Positions 17,933 to 26,682 of a stretch of DNA of 64,000 nt are shown here, in pieces (positions within the stretch are counted from its first letter, which is position 1; every line of letters starts with the position of its first letter). Location: positions 21,688-85,687 of the forward strand of contig JAFABG010000041.1 of NCBI GenBank assembly GCA_023426145.1, in the 5' to 3' direction. The notes under the pieces are model-generated. The model was not told where the DNA came from. It saw nothing but the letters and a program-made list of their open reading frames with translations, and made no database searches. Made by a program: the position numbers and the translations under genes. The DNA comes from Bacteroidota bacterium. Lineage in GTDB: Bacteria > Bacteroidota > Bacteroidia > Bacteroidales > Bacteroidaceae.

Positions 17933-18358
17933 TTACTTCTCTCCGTTTCTTCTTTCTCCAATAATCAGGAAGATTTCATCTTTGAGGTCGTCAGGTAACT
18001 CAATTCCTCGAAGTTGCAAACTACGTACCCAGCCGGCAACATCAATATCTTGCATGGTGTATAACACATCTCGGAATTGATTTGTTTCGTCGTCCGTATA
18101 TTCATCTGCAGATTTTCCGATAAACGAGTCTAATTCTTCGTCATCATAGTATTCAATTTTCTTGCTTACAGCGGCCAATAAACTTTCTTTTTCGCATACT
18201 TCATGTTGTCCACAGCATTCCGAGTCCACCTCTTTTACTTCCGGCATGCGATCTAGTTCACCTCTATCTATCTTCTGTTGCAGTCTTTTGTTGCGAAAAT
18301 ATCCGGCTATCAATGCAATGATGCCCAACAACACCAGACTTATAATTAGTATCCACAT
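17933..18358 (-). CDS. Membrane-anchored acidic protein of unknown function
   Basis: I do not recognise a characterised family. With the start at the ATG ending at 18358 (MWILIISLVLLG) the protein has 141 residues: one N-terminal transmembrane helix (1-19), a basic stop (RNKRLQQK), a Cys-containing segment CCGQHEVC, and an acidic helical part (EYYDDEELDSF). An ATG nine codons upstream is less likely, since it would put extra residues before the helix. The C-x6-C spacing with an adjacent Cys could bind metal. It lies between aroA and the permease on the same strand. Confidence 0.75.
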   Translation of the reverse strand: MWILIISLVLLGIIALIAGYFRNKRLQQKIDRGELDRMPEVKEVDSECCGQHEVCEKESLLAAVSKKIEYYDDEELDSFIGKSADEYTDDETNQFRDVLYTMQDIDVAGWVRSLQLRGIELPDDLKDEIFLIIGERRNGEK

Positions 18359-18459
18359 AGTCTGTACTGATTCAAATTTCTGCAAAGTTACTTATTAATT
18401 TGCATTCTATCATGAATGATATCTATTTCTTTTTATTTTGCAGATCAAGCGAATAACGA

Positions 18460-19707
18460 TTACTCTTCGTTTATGACTTGGAATCCGGCAAGTCTCAAAT
18501 CCTCCCAATATCCCGGATAAGACTTTGAAACAACTTGCGGATCGGCAATCTGCAGGTTGGGGTAGGAGATCACCGCTGGTGCGAATGCCATGGCCATTCG
18601 ATGGTCTTCATAAGTTGCAATCACAGGAGTAGCCTCCGGTTCGCAACGTTCGCCGTTCCACATCAATACGCTGTCGTTTTCTTCTTCAATCACGTATCCT
18701 AGTTTTTTTAGTTCGGCTCTCAATGCTGCAATGCGGTCCGTTTCTTTGATCTTCAAGCTTTGCAGCCCAGTGAAGCGGAAAGGGATATTTAATAAAGCAC
18801 ATGTGACAACGAATGTTTGTGCTAAATCAGGAATATCAATAAAGTCCTCTTCTAGGCATTTAGGTGCTTTACCTGTCTTTTTAATTTTTACACCTTGAGC
18901 GGTAAATTCAGTCGTGATTCCCAAACGGGAGAATACCTCTGCTCCTCGGCTGTCTCCTTGATAACTGTTATGGAATAACCCCAATAGTTCAATCTCTGTT
19001 CCGCTGGATAAAGCGGCAATCTGATACCAATAGGAAGCAGCACTCCAGTCACTTTCTACAGTGAAAGGGATGCTTTCGTACGGCTCTGGAGCTACAGATA
19101 TACTGCTAGGCGAAGTCCATGCCGCCATTGCTCCGAAGTCTTGCATTAATTGAAGCGTCAGATTGATATACGGGCGAGAAATAATATCTCCTGTTAAGTG
19201 TAATTTCAGTCCGTCTTTCAGTGCAGGACCTATCATCAATAAGGCAGATATATATTGAGAACTTACATTCCCTTTAAGCGTAATCTCATTTCCTTTCAGT
19301 TCAGCTCCTTTGATGCGTAAAGGAGGATATCCTTCATTTTGGGTGTAGGCTATTTCTGCGCCCAATTCACGAAGAGCATTTACTAGAATCTGTATGGGGC
19401 GTTGTTGCATACGGGCGGTGCCTGTAATTGTTCGCTCTCCCTGAGTCACACTCAGATATGCAGTTAGAAAACGCATAGCCGTTCCTGCTGCCATGATGTC
19501 AATCACGTCTTTTCCTTCGGTCAGTGCTTTTATCATCACTTGGGTGTCATCGCAATCGGACAGGTTCTTCGGCGCATAAATGCCTTTTCCCAGTGCATTG
19601 ATGATCAGGGCACGGTTGCTGATACTTTTAGAAGCCGGCAACTGGATGGTAGCCTTTATGGTCGAGGGAGAGATTAGTTTGTAGCGCATCATTCTAAGTG
19701 TATTCAT
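18460..19707 (-). CDS. aroA: 3-phosphoshikimate 1-carboxyvinyltransferase (EPSP synthase)
   Basis: AroA joins shikimate-3-phosphate and phosphoenolpyruvate, the sixth step of the shikimate pathway. The 415-residue protein shows LPASKSISNRA (K27, S28, R32 in the substrate pocket), AGTAMRFLTAY (about 74-84), the catalytic Asp in DIPDLAQT, KIKETDRI and EDHRMAMA. Ala follows Gly at the glyphosate-relevant AGTAMR site, as in other AroA. The N-terminus has extra in-frame ATGs; MRYKLISPST at residue 7 is a possible start. Confidence 0.96.
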   Translation of the reverse strand: MNTLRMMRYKLISPSTIKATIQLPASKSISNRALIINALGKGIYAPKNLSDCDDTQVMIKALTEGKDVIDIMAAGTAMRFLTAYLSVTQGERTITGTARMQQRPIQILVNALRELGAEIAYTQNEGYPPLRIKGAELKGNEITLKGNVSSQYISALLMIGPALKDGLKLHLTGDIISRPYINLTLQLMQDFGAMAAWTSPSSISVAPEPYESIPFTVESDWSAASYWYQIAALSSGTEIELLGLFHNSYQGDSRGAEVFSRLGITTEFTAQGVKIKKTGKAPKCLEEDFIDIPDLAQTFVVTCALLNIPFRFTGLQSLKIKETDRIAALRAELKKLGYVIEEENDSVLMWNGERCEPEATPVIATYEDHRMAMAFAPAVISYPNLQIADPQVVSKSYPGYWEDLRLAGFQVINEE

Positions 19708-19870
19708 TGTTTAAAGTACAAAAGTAGAGATTTATTTGGAGACTTCCAACAGCTTCTACCTCTTATCTAAGACGTTATAAATCTATTAGAATCAATCGTT
19801 AACAAGTATCCTGCAGGTAATCTTTATTAGTTCTAGAACTTTGATGGGCTACTTCAAAAAAATGCTTTCA

Positions 19871-20002
19871 TTAATTGTTTATTCTCGCAATGATGATACA
19901 AACTTCTCGCCATTATGAGAAAGAAGTCTCATTACTATGAGAATATTTTCTCAATACTATGAGAGAAATTTCTCATAGTATTGAGACTCTTTGAGAATGC
20001 AA
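19871..20002. repeat. Tandem array of 22-bp dyad units (array A)
   Basis: The right arm recurs exactly every 22 bp: TCTCGC at 19883 and 19905, TCTCAT at 19927, TCTCAA at 19949 and TCTCAT at 19971. The left arm ATGAGA recurs at 19915, 19937 and 19959, then TTGAGA at 19981. Each full unit is ATGAGA, 6 bp, TCTCAT, then a 4-bp linker (TACT or AGTA). Because the arms are also complementary across the linker, a 15-bp perfect hairpin forms at 19950-19985. The outer units decay. It is too short-period for CRISPR and lacks a T tract for termination. Confidence 0.85.
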
Positions 20003-20194
20003 GTCTATTTATTCTTCTGTTTATTAGCTAAATAAACTCTTAAGCTTGCGAACGATTTTAGTATAGTAATTATCTTGGCAAAGGTTGGATTCGATAATTC
20101 GTATTCAATTGTTGGGAAGTCTGTGTTTAAAGTGAATTGGTGCGGCTCATTCGTTTTTAGATTGGATTATTCTCAGTATTATCATATAAATCCC

Positions 20195-20202
20195 TATCTT
20201 TG
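20195..20202 (+). promoter_or_regulatory. -7 box of the DUF2027/Smr gene
   Basis: TATCTTTG is a perfect TAnnTTTG about 40 bp before the ATG. No TTTG at the -33 distance. An AGGAGA stretch (20230-20235) precedes the start codon, unusual for Bacteroides, which rarely use strong Shine-Dalgarno sites. Confidence 0.5.
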
Positions 20203-20242
20203 TTATTCGTTATAAGTTCGAATTTTAATAGGAGATATAAGA

Positions 20243-21307
20243 ATGAAAATAGGAGATAAAGTACGCTTCCTCAGTGAAGTAGGAGGTGGAGTCGTAACTG
20301 GATTCAAAGGGAAAGATTTCGTGTTGGTAGAAGACGCCGATGGCTTCGATATTCCGATGCCTATACGTGAATGTGTCGTGATTGAGGCTGATGATTATAA
20401 TATAAAGCGTAAACCTAGCTCTGCTGCTCCGAAGCACGAAGAGCCGGCTAAGCCTGCTAAACCAGAAATGCCCGCTATACAGCGCCAGCCTGAAGTGCGT
20501 GGCGGAGATACATTAAACGTGTTTCTTGCTTATGTGCCCGAAGACGCTAAGGCAATGATGACTACTCCTTTTGAGGCTTATTTGGTGAATGATAGTAATT
20601 ATTATTTGTACTACACATACTTGAGCGCTGAAGGAAAGGCTTGGAATAACCGTTCGCACGGACTTGTGGAACCCAATTCTAAATTCTTATTGGAAGAATT
20701 CACTAAGGATGCTCTCAATGATTTGGAACGCGTTATGGTTCAGTTGATTGCTTTTAAAGATCGTAAGCCAGCAGCAATGAAACCTGCGGTGAGTGTGGAA
20801 TTGCGTATCGATACCGTGAAATTCTATAAATTGCATACTTTTGGTGCTTCTGACTTTTTTGAAGAACCGGCTTTGATTTATGATTTGGTGAAAGATGATG
20901 TTCCTGCCAAACAAGTGTACGTATCCGCCGAAGAAATTCAGTCTGCTTTGTTGCAGAAGAAGAGTGTGGATAAGCCAAAGTCGCAGCCTATTGTGAAATC
21001 AAATCACGCAGGGAGCGCTAAAAGTGGAATCATAGAGATCGATCTTCATATCGATGCTTTGTTGGATGACTCTCATGGAATGAATAGTAGTGAAATGTTG
21101 AATTATCAACTCGATAAATTTCGTGAAGTGTTAGAAGCGAATAAAGGCAGACGTGAGCAGAAGATTGTGTTTATTCACGGGAAGGGTGATGGAGTGCTAC
21201 GTAAGGCTATCATTGACGAATTGAAACGTAAACACAGTACTTATCGCTATCAAGATGCTTCTTTCCAAGAATATGGCTTTGGAGCTACCATGGTGACTAT
21301 TAAATAA
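20243..21307 (+). CDS. DUF2027 protein with C-terminal Smr domain
   Basis: This 354-residue cytoplasmic protein starts with an SH3-like KOW-type segment (MKIGDKVRFLSEVGGGVVTG), then an Ala/Pro/Lys linker (about 55-80), the DUF2027 core (about 85-215), a linker, and a C-terminal Smr domain (about 265-354) with IDLHIDAL and FIHGKGDGVLR. The Smr domain is a nuclease or DNA/RNA-binding module known from MutS2, with the HGKG motif as its hallmark. The DUF2027-Smr fusion is specific to Bacteroidetes; its substrate is unknown. It is monocistronic, with a weak terminator at 21333-21375. Confidence 0.9.
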   Translation: MKIGDKVRFLSEVGGGVVTGFKGKDFVLVEDADGFDIPMPIRECVVIEADDYNIKRKPSSAAPKHEEPAKPAKPEMPAIQRQPEVRGGDTLNVFLAYVPEDAKAMMTTPFEAYLVNDSNYYLYYTYLSAEGKAWNNRSHGLVEPNSKFLLEEFTKDALNDLERVMVQLIAFKDRKPAAMKPAVSVELRIDTVKFYKLHTFGASDFFEEPALIYDLVKDDVPAKQVYVSAEEIQSALLQKKSVDKPKSQPIVKSNHAGSAKSGIIEIDLHIDALLDDSHGMNSSEMLNYQLDKFREVLEANKGRREQKIVFIHGKGDGVLRKAIIDELKRKHSTYRYQDASFQEYGFGATMVTIK

Positions 21308-21332
21308 ACGTGGACTATGATTTTAATATAAA

Positions 21333-21375
21333 AAAGAAGGGTGAAAGTTAATTGTTACTTCCACCCTCTCTTTTT
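21333..21375. terminator. Imperfect hairpin between convergent genes
   Basis: AGGGTGAAAG and CTTCCACCCT form a stem with one mismatch around an AT-rich loop, flanked by an A tract before and a T-rich stretch after. It lies between the convergent DUF2027 gene and the small secreted protein gene and could serve both. Confidence 0.6.
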
Positions 21376-21393
21376 CTGTACATATTAATCATT

Positions 21394-21750
21394 TTACTTT
21401 TTCAATTGAATACCTTTGTTTTGCAAGGTGATGTTCATCAATACTGCATATTTAGAATACTGTTCGTCACTGAGAGTCTTTCTCATCAGTTTCAAGTTGC
21501 CATAAACGGCTGTACGCAATTTTTCTTCTTGGCCTTTTTTAGCTGTAGCAGCTTTTGACATTTGTTCTGAGAAATAATCGCAAATATTCGATACTTCTTC
21601 ACTCTGAAGAGAGTTCAAGTTCAAATACTTTCCTAGTTTGCTTACATTGATGTTACCTTCCCATTTTGCAACTGTAGGTTGATTTCCAGCTGCGAAAGTT
21701 GTAGCAGCGAGGCAGAATGCTGCCATTAATGTTAATCCTAAACGTTTCAT
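21394..21750 (-). CDS. Small secreted protein of unknown function
   Basis: No named family is recognised with confidence. The 118-residue protein has a Sec signal peptide (1-21, cleavage after TFA-A) and a helical mature part with VSKLGKYLNLNSLQSEEV and KLMRKTLSDEQYSKYAVLMN. The LSDEQYSKY stretch recalls the LTxxQ motif of Spy/CpxP-type periplasmic proteins, but the match is loose. A promoter at 21855-21884 gives a leader of about 100 bases. Confidence 0.8.
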   Translation of the reverse strand: MKRLGLTLMAAFCLAATTFAAGNQPTVAKWEGNINVSKLGKYLNLNSLQSEEVSNICDYFSEQMSKAATAKKGQEEKLRTAVYGNLKLMRKTLSDEQYSKYAVLMNITLQNKGIQLKK

Positions 21751-21854
21751 AATACCTACTTTTTAATTGTTATACCTAAAAACTAATTCCTAAAAATAAA
21801 TCTAATACCTATTGAAAAATGAACTAAGCGCTTAGTTCTTTCCTTTTACCTATG

Positions 21855-21884
21855 CAAATATAGATATATGTTTTATAACACAAA
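21855..21884 (-). promoter_or_regulatory. Promoter of the small secreted protein gene
   Basis: On the minus strand TTTG (21881-21884) and TATATTTG (21855-21862) are 18 bp apart; both boxes match the Bacteroides consensus. The following leader of about 100 bases is longer than usual. Confidence 0.65.
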
Positions 21885-22043
21885 AACAAAGAAGGGAAAA
21901 AGATGAAAAATAGGTCGATTTCTTGATGTAGGTCAAGAGTTCGGGCGTTTTTTTGATATAAAAAAGCCATTTTATGAAACATTTATGTAATACGTGTGCG
22001 AAAACGGTTGTGTTATATTGTTCGGTTTCCGCCTAAATTGATG

Positions 22044-22652
22044 TTAAAATGATATTGAGCAAAACAGAGTGACTAAGAAAGGAACACTGAAATCTACAAT
22101 GAAGCCATGGAAAATAGAAACGATCATAAATTCCTTTCCCGAACAGCGGGTGATGATGGGAAGAGTGGTGTCCATGGTGGTGGCTCCACCCACAGAGATG
22201 GGGGCTAACTTGCCGAAATACTTCACGAGTAAGGGTGCTCCGAGTAAAGCTATAATTTCTCGCATTATATTAGATAGTAGCGCTATTGTCCCCAGTTCTG
22301 GTCCTTTATATTCTGTGATGAATATACTAGATAGGGAATAGTAACCAAATCCCGCTCCCACAGCCATACACTCTAAAGGTGTTCTTTGAGTCATCAACAT
22401 TCCTGCTACAGCACAGCCTGCGAGCGTGCCAACTATCGTCATCACGGGAAGAAAGATGAGACGGGGATTTAAATTTCGGAAGCTTTTCAGCGTGTTGGGG
22501 TCGTTGCCAATACTGATGCCCACACAAAACATTAATGCACAAAGCGCATAATAACTTAGTTTACTATGGGTGAAGTCGTATGGAATGAGGTGGTAAAAAC
22601 CACTAAGAGTTCCGACTATGAAAAAAGAGACTATGATGAGGCTACCTTTCAT
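22044..22652 (-). CDS. LysO family lysine exporter, C-terminal half
   Basis: This 202-residue membrane protein has about six helices and matches the second part of LysO (DUF340): LCALMFCVGISIGND, GAGFGYYSLSSI, TIALLSNIMREI and GGATTMDTTLPI are conserved. LysO exports lysine and its toxic analogue thialysine. The N-terminal helices are supplied by the gene just upstream, overlapped by 4 bp (ATGA), so the exporter is made as two chains. Confidence 0.85.
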   Translation of the reverse strand: MKGSLIIVSFFIVGTLSGFYHLIPYDFTHSKLSYYALCALMFCVGISIGNDPNTLKSFRNLNPRLIFLPVMTIVGTLAGCAVAGMLMTQRTPLECMAVGAGFGYYSLSSIFITEYKGPELGTIALLSNIMREIIALLGAPLLVKYFGKLAPISVGGATTMDTTLPIITRCSGKEFMIVSIFHGFIVDFSVPFLVTLFCSISF

Positions 22653-22930
22653 GCTTCTTTCTTTTTACTCCTTATATATAATAGGTACCAAAGTCCCCAT
22701 GCACACAAAATGCTTCCGGACACTGCAGCAAGAGTGATAATAAATGCTTCGATGCCCAAAGTATGCAATCCTTTGATGATCATTTCATTCCCTCCCACAT
22801 TGATTCCCAAAAGAAACAATAGGGTCCATATAAGGAGGGTAATTATCTTGTGTATCCACAATAGTCTTTTATTGCGTAGCAGGAATCCTACAAGCATCCC
22901 TGCTAGCATAACGCCGATAATGATAAACAT
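22649..22930 (-). CDS. LysO family, N-terminal half
   Basis: This 93-residue protein has three hydrophobic helices (about 1-15, 27-42, 55-84) and matches the N-terminal LysO unit: LAGMLVGFLLRNKR, then LLIWTLLFLLGINVGGNEMI. The stop overlaps the start of the C-terminal half by 4 bp. Both halves are intact, so this looks like a stable split gene rather than a frameshift. DUF340 genes are often split in Bacteroidetes. Confidence 0.8.
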   Translation of the reverse strand: MFIIIGVMLAGMLVGFLLRNKRLLWIHKIITLLIWTLLFLLGINVGGNEMIIKGLHTLGIEAFIITLAAVSGSILCAWGLWYLLYIRSKKKEA

Positions 22931-22962
22931 GGAAGAACTAATTTAATTATTATGCGAAGATA

Positions 22963-23982
22963 TTAAAATTGTGGATGTTCCCAGGTTCTTAATTGTATTT
23001 TTTCGCTAACTTCCGTGCTGATTCCTATCATTCCGGTTCCTCCATGAACGTTGCTGGGGTATCTGATTGGTTCGTTGATTGTCTCATCGTATACATCAGA
23101 GTCTACTAGATTGAGTGCTTTTAAGTAATAATATTCTGTTTCGGTGATACTTAATATACGTATATAGGCGTATAATTCCTCATAATATCCCCTTTGCTCA
23201 AGGCCATTTTCGATGTTGGGATCGTTGTAAATAGTCATTGTGTACGATGTGTTTTTGAATCTCGAATCATCAAATACTCCGTAAATGTTTTTTACTATGT
23301 CAAATATGCCATTATCTTCGTCATCTCCTGTTGACGGTTGTCCGTCTGTTAGTACAATATCTTGGCGACCAATGAATGAATAACTAAGGTGCTTCGTCCA
23401 ATGGATATAATCGCTATCTCCTTCATCATGATTATATCCCCACAATGCTAATTGTTTGTCAACGATAATACGGTAGTAATTCTTTTCATCTGCACGATCA
23501 TGAAAGGTGATTTTGTAACGCATGTAGCTTGTCGTATAGCCATTTTCTGATAAAGGCACAGTGAGCGTGTCTATATTGTCTATTCTATTAAGAGGATGTG
23601 GAACAGTCTCTTCCGCCCACGCATGATATTTCCCGTCATCCGTAAAAGCATCAATACGAATGAGATCTCCAGGTGAAAATGTTCCACTAATGTTGAAACG
23701 GCATTGCTGGTCATTATTTGCCTTAGGTGGAAGCGGCTGGAGAGTCTCTTTGAGTTTTCCGTTGACGCGCACTTCAACTGTAGCATTTTTAATGTGAGAG
23801 GCATGGTCTTTGCCGGTAAGGTTGAGGAATAGAGTGTTTGTCAGGCTATCAGCATTAATCAATGCATTCATTACCAGCTTGGGAGGATTATCCTTTATAT
23901 TAAAAGGAAGTTCATTCTGACAAGATATAGTTGAAAGTAGAATAATTAATAAGGTAAGTGAATGAAGTGTACTAGTTTTCAT
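22963..23982 (-). CDS. DUF4249 lipoprotein
   Basis: This 339-residue protein has a lipoprotein signal (LLSTISC, Cys at about 21) and the DUF4249 domain: KLVMNALINADSLTNTLFLNLTG, then a fibronectin-like strand pattern (ATVEVRVNGKLKETL) and RYKITFHDRADEKNYYRI. DUF4249 proteins are encoded with TonB receptors in Bacteroidetes and are thought to be surface-exposed ligand-handling partners. It starts 6 bp after the receptor stop codon, so the two are co-translated. The ligand is unknown. Confidence 0.9.
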   Translation of the reverse strand: MKTSTLHSLTLLIILLSTISCQNELPFNIKDNPPKLVMNALINADSLTNTLFLNLTGKDHASHIKNATVEVRVNGKLKETLQPLPPKANNDQQCRFNISGTFSPGDLIRIDAFTDDGKYHAWAEETVPHPLNRIDNIDTLTVPLSENGYTTSYMRYKITFHDRADEKNYYRIIVDKQLALWGYNHDEGDSDYIHWTKHLSYSFIGRQDIVLTDGQPSTGDDEDNGIFDIVKNIYGVFDDSRFKNTSYTMTIYNDPNIENGLEQRGYYEELYAYIRILSITETEYYYLKALNLVDSDVYDETINEPIRYPSNVHGGTGMIGISTEVSEKIQLRTWEHPQF

Positions 23983-23988
23983 ATTAGT

Positions 23989-26682
23989 TTAAAATTTATA
24001 AGTGTAACTAACAGAGGGAACAAAAGGCAAAAGGGTGTATTTTGTAATGATACTTTTCTCATTATAATTATATGAACGGTATACCCATGCTGGATTCATT
24101 GAGTTATAAGCGTTATACAAGCTAATATTCCAAGTGCGAATTCCATGTTTAGTCTTTTTGTTGAAATTTACTCCGATATTAAGTCGGTGGGTTGCTGGTA
24201 GACGATAGTTATTGCGATGCTCAATATAGTTGTCTTGTCCAATAGTAGAAGAATTATTGTAGGTTGTGGCGTAGTTGTTTTCAAATCCCCATACAGAGCG
24301 ATCTTTTGTTCCATTTCCTGGACGAATTATTGCGGTTTTTTCTTCAGGAATGGTACTTGTTCCTCCTGTGTAAAACACCCAAGAAGCAGCAATGTCAATG
24401 GATTCACTGAATTTGTGGTTAACAGTTAAGTTGATATTGTGTCTACGATCATATTTATATGGAAATCGTTCTCCATTGTTAATGCTGCCTTTGCTGAACT
24501 TACGATCACTTTTTGATAAAGTATATGATAGCCAGCCTGTTGTTCTTCCAATTGTTTTTTGCAACATGATTTCAATTCCCATCGAACGCCCTTTACCCAT
24601 TTCTACTTTGCTTTCCCATCCGGTGGAAGAACCAAGGAAACTGACTCCTTCTTTATACTCCAGCACATTACTCATCTTTTTATAATAACCTTCAATGGAG
24701 AATTCCCAGCCAGTGATTCCTGTATAATACCCTCCTAGTGAATATTGATGGGCGTGCATTGGTTTTATTATTTTAGTTACTGGAACCCATAAATCGGTTG
24801 GCATAGCTATGGGCATGGATGAAAGTAAATGTACATATTGGCTCATTTGTGTATAAGAACTTTTTAGAGCGATATTGTCTGTCATCTGATAGCGTGCTGA
24901 GATACGTGGTTGAATGGAGAAATAACTCTTCTTTTGCACATTAAACATAGAAAAGTTAAATCCGAGATTCAGCCGAAGGCGATTGCTGAATTTAAAATTG
25001 TCTTCTGCATACGCCGAAACTTCATGTCCGTAAATTCGACTGTTAGTTGTATTATGATAGGTTGTATCTCGATCTAGCTGATAATCTGTTTTCTCAGATA
25101 TCTTAGAAGTAATGACCTCTGGGCGAAAGCGATGGTAGATGTACCCTCCACCGAATTTTATGTGATGCATAGAAGACAAGTAATAATCAAAATCGATTTG
25201 GTAATTCCAATCATCAATGCCGGAACGATAGTTGGAAGAATATCTATTCGTAAAGGTTTTATTATTATTAAGTGAGTATTGGTTATTTGTATAGGCATTA
25301 ATGTCGAATAAATAATTATTGTAGGAGATGGTGGTGTTACTAAACAAACGGTTATTGAAAATATAATTCCATCGAACAGAGGTAATAGTGTTTCCCCAAT
25401 GCATCTTACTACCGTCTTTATAATCTGAGTTACCATCATAGTCGGCTGAAAAATGATCTTTGCCATTGTAAATACTTAGAAATAAACGGCTTCGATCAGA
25501 GAACTTGTGGTTGATTTTTGCATTAATATCATAAAAATAGTAGCCAAACTTCTCATCATTAGACATAAATGGTTTGGCAAGCAGGTCTGCATAGGACCGT
25601 CTGGCAGAGATGTTGAAGGATGTTTTATTTTTGAAAATCGGACCTTCAAAATTGATTTTGCTTGTCAATAATCCGATGCTGAACGTCCCGTGATAGTTTT
25701 TCATATCTCCGTCATTTGTTCGCACATCGATAACTGAAGATAGTCGTCCACCGAAGCGAGCCGGAAATGAGCTTTTGAACAGGGTGACTTTTTTGATGGC
25801 TTCGGGAGTGAAGACTGAGAAGAATCCGAACATATGGTCGACATTGTATACTGGAGTTCCGTCAAGCAAGATGAGATTCTGATCAGGACTGCCACCCCGT
25901 ATGTATAATCCAGCTGAGCCGTCTACTCCTGCTTGAACGCCAGGCATTAGTTGGATAGCTTTCATCACATCAGCTTCCCCAAATATGCTTGGGGTCTTTT
26001 TGATTTGGATCATAGGGATTTCAATTGATCCCATCTGTGTAGCAATCGTACCTGCTTCTGCTTTATCGGAAACGACTACTACTTCTTCCAATTGAATGTT
26101 TTCATGCATGTTAATGTTGATTAATGTATCCTTTATTAGCTTAAACTGGCATGTTTCTGTAGTGTATCCCAGATAAGAGAAACGTAGCTCTGTTTCTCCT
26201 TCGGGAAGGGTGATACTGTAAAAACCATAAGGATTGGTCGTAGTGCCTTGATGTTGATGACTCTCAATGATGTTAGTACCAATCAACGTCTCGAAAGACG
26301 TTCCGTCGGTAACGTATCCGCTGATTGTATGTTTTCGGCTTACGGTCTTTTTATTTTCACCCTTTTGCAGGATAATATAGCTGCCAGAGAATTTGTAGCT
26401 GACAAATTCATTTTTGAATGCAAGATCGAGTATATAGACTAAAGATTTATTTTTTACTTTCAGATTAATCCTGTGCTTTATCTTGACATCTTCGCTGTAG
26501 ATGAAGGAATATCCGGTCGAGTCTTCAATTGCTTTTGCTAAATCTTTCATTGTAGCGTTTTCAAGTGTCAATGTAAGCTGCTTGTTTGAAGGCTGTGCTT
26601 GCATTCTTGCGGTGGTTAAGATTACCATACCTATCAGAATGAGTAATCTGATAGATAGGTAACTTTGAATAATCGTTTTCAT
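23989..26682 (-). CDS. TonB-dependent receptor with STN and regulatory domains
   Basis: This 897-residue outer membrane receptor has, in order: a signal peptide (about 1-29), an STN domain (about 35-105; LTLTLENATMKDLAKAIE) that senses ligand and touches FecR, a carboxypeptidase-regulatory-like domain (about 118-200), a plug (about 210-325; QLMPGVQAGVDGSAGLYIRG and LLDGTPVYNVDH), and a beta barrel ending in the terminal Phe of SYTYKF. STN together with FecR and an ECF sigma factor is the cell-surface signalling layout. It overlaps fecR by 4 bp. It is not a SusC because no SusD partner follows. Confidence 0.95.
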   Translation of the reverse strand: MKTIIQSYLSIRLLILIGMVILTTARMQAQPSNKQLTLTLENATMKDLAKAIEDSTGYSFIYSEDVKIKHRINLKVKNKSLVYILDLAFKNEFVSYKFSGSYIILQKGENKKTVSRKHTISGYVTDGTSFETLIGTNIIESHQHQGTTTNPYGFYSITLPEGETELRFSYLGYTTETCQFKLIKDTLININMHENIQLEEVVVVSDKAEAGTIATQMGSIEIPMIQIKKTPSIFGEADVMKAIQLMPGVQAGVDGSAGLYIRGGSPDQNLILLDGTPVYNVDHMFGFFSVFTPEAIKKVTLFKSSFPARFGGRLSSVIDVRTNDGDMKNYHGTFSIGLLTSKINFEGPIFKNKTSFNISARRSYADLLAKPFMSNDEKFGYYFYDINAKINHKFSDRSRLFLSIYNGKDHFSADYDGNSDYKDGSKMHWGNTITSVRWNYIFNNRLFSNTTISYNNYLFDINAYTNNQYSLNNNKTFTNRYSSNYRSGIDDWNYQIDFDYYLSSMHHIKFGGGYIYHRFRPEVITSKISEKTDYQLDRDTTYHNTTNSRIYGHEVSAYAEDNFKFSNRLRLNLGFNFSMFNVQKKSYFSIQPRISARYQMTDNIALKSSYTQMSQYVHLLSSMPIAMPTDLWVPVTKIIKPMHAHQYSLGGYYTGITGWEFSIEGYYKKMSNVLEYKEGVSFLGSSTGWESKVEMGKGRSMGIEIMLQKTIGRTTGWLSYTLSKSDRKFSKGSINNGERFPYKYDRRHNINLTVNHKFSESIDIAASWVFYTGGTSTIPEEKTAIIRPGNGTKDRSVWGFENNYATTYNNSSTIGQDNYIEHRNNYRLPATHRLNIGVNFNKKTKHGIRTWNISLYNAYNSMNPAWVYRSYNYNEKSIITKYTLLPFVPSVSYTYKF

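Larger units (their letters stand above)
19708..20242. other. 535-bp gap between aroA and the DUF2027 gene
   Basis: No gene is visible. The stretch holds the 22-bp dyad array (19871-20002) and the -7 box of the DUF2027 gene (20195-20202). The rest is AT-rich without clear structure. aroA and the DUF2027 gene are divergent, so the array lies upstream of both. Confidence 0.7.

Noticed and set aside
19950..19985. Terminator of aroA or the DUF2027 gene
   Set aside because: The 15-bp hairpin has no following T run, lies upstream of both divergent genes, and is part of the tandem array.
19871..20002. CRISPR array
   Set aside because: The period is 22 bp with near-identical units and no unique spacers of 30 bases or more, and no cas genes lie nearby.
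22044..22930. Frameshifted pseudogene of lysO
   Set aside because: Both halves are complete, overlap by ATGA and start with plausible ATG codons; split forms are common in this phylum.
23989..26682. SusC of a polysaccharide utilisation locus
   Set aside because: No SusD gene follows; the partner is a DUF4249 lipoprotein, and no glycosidases are in the locus.
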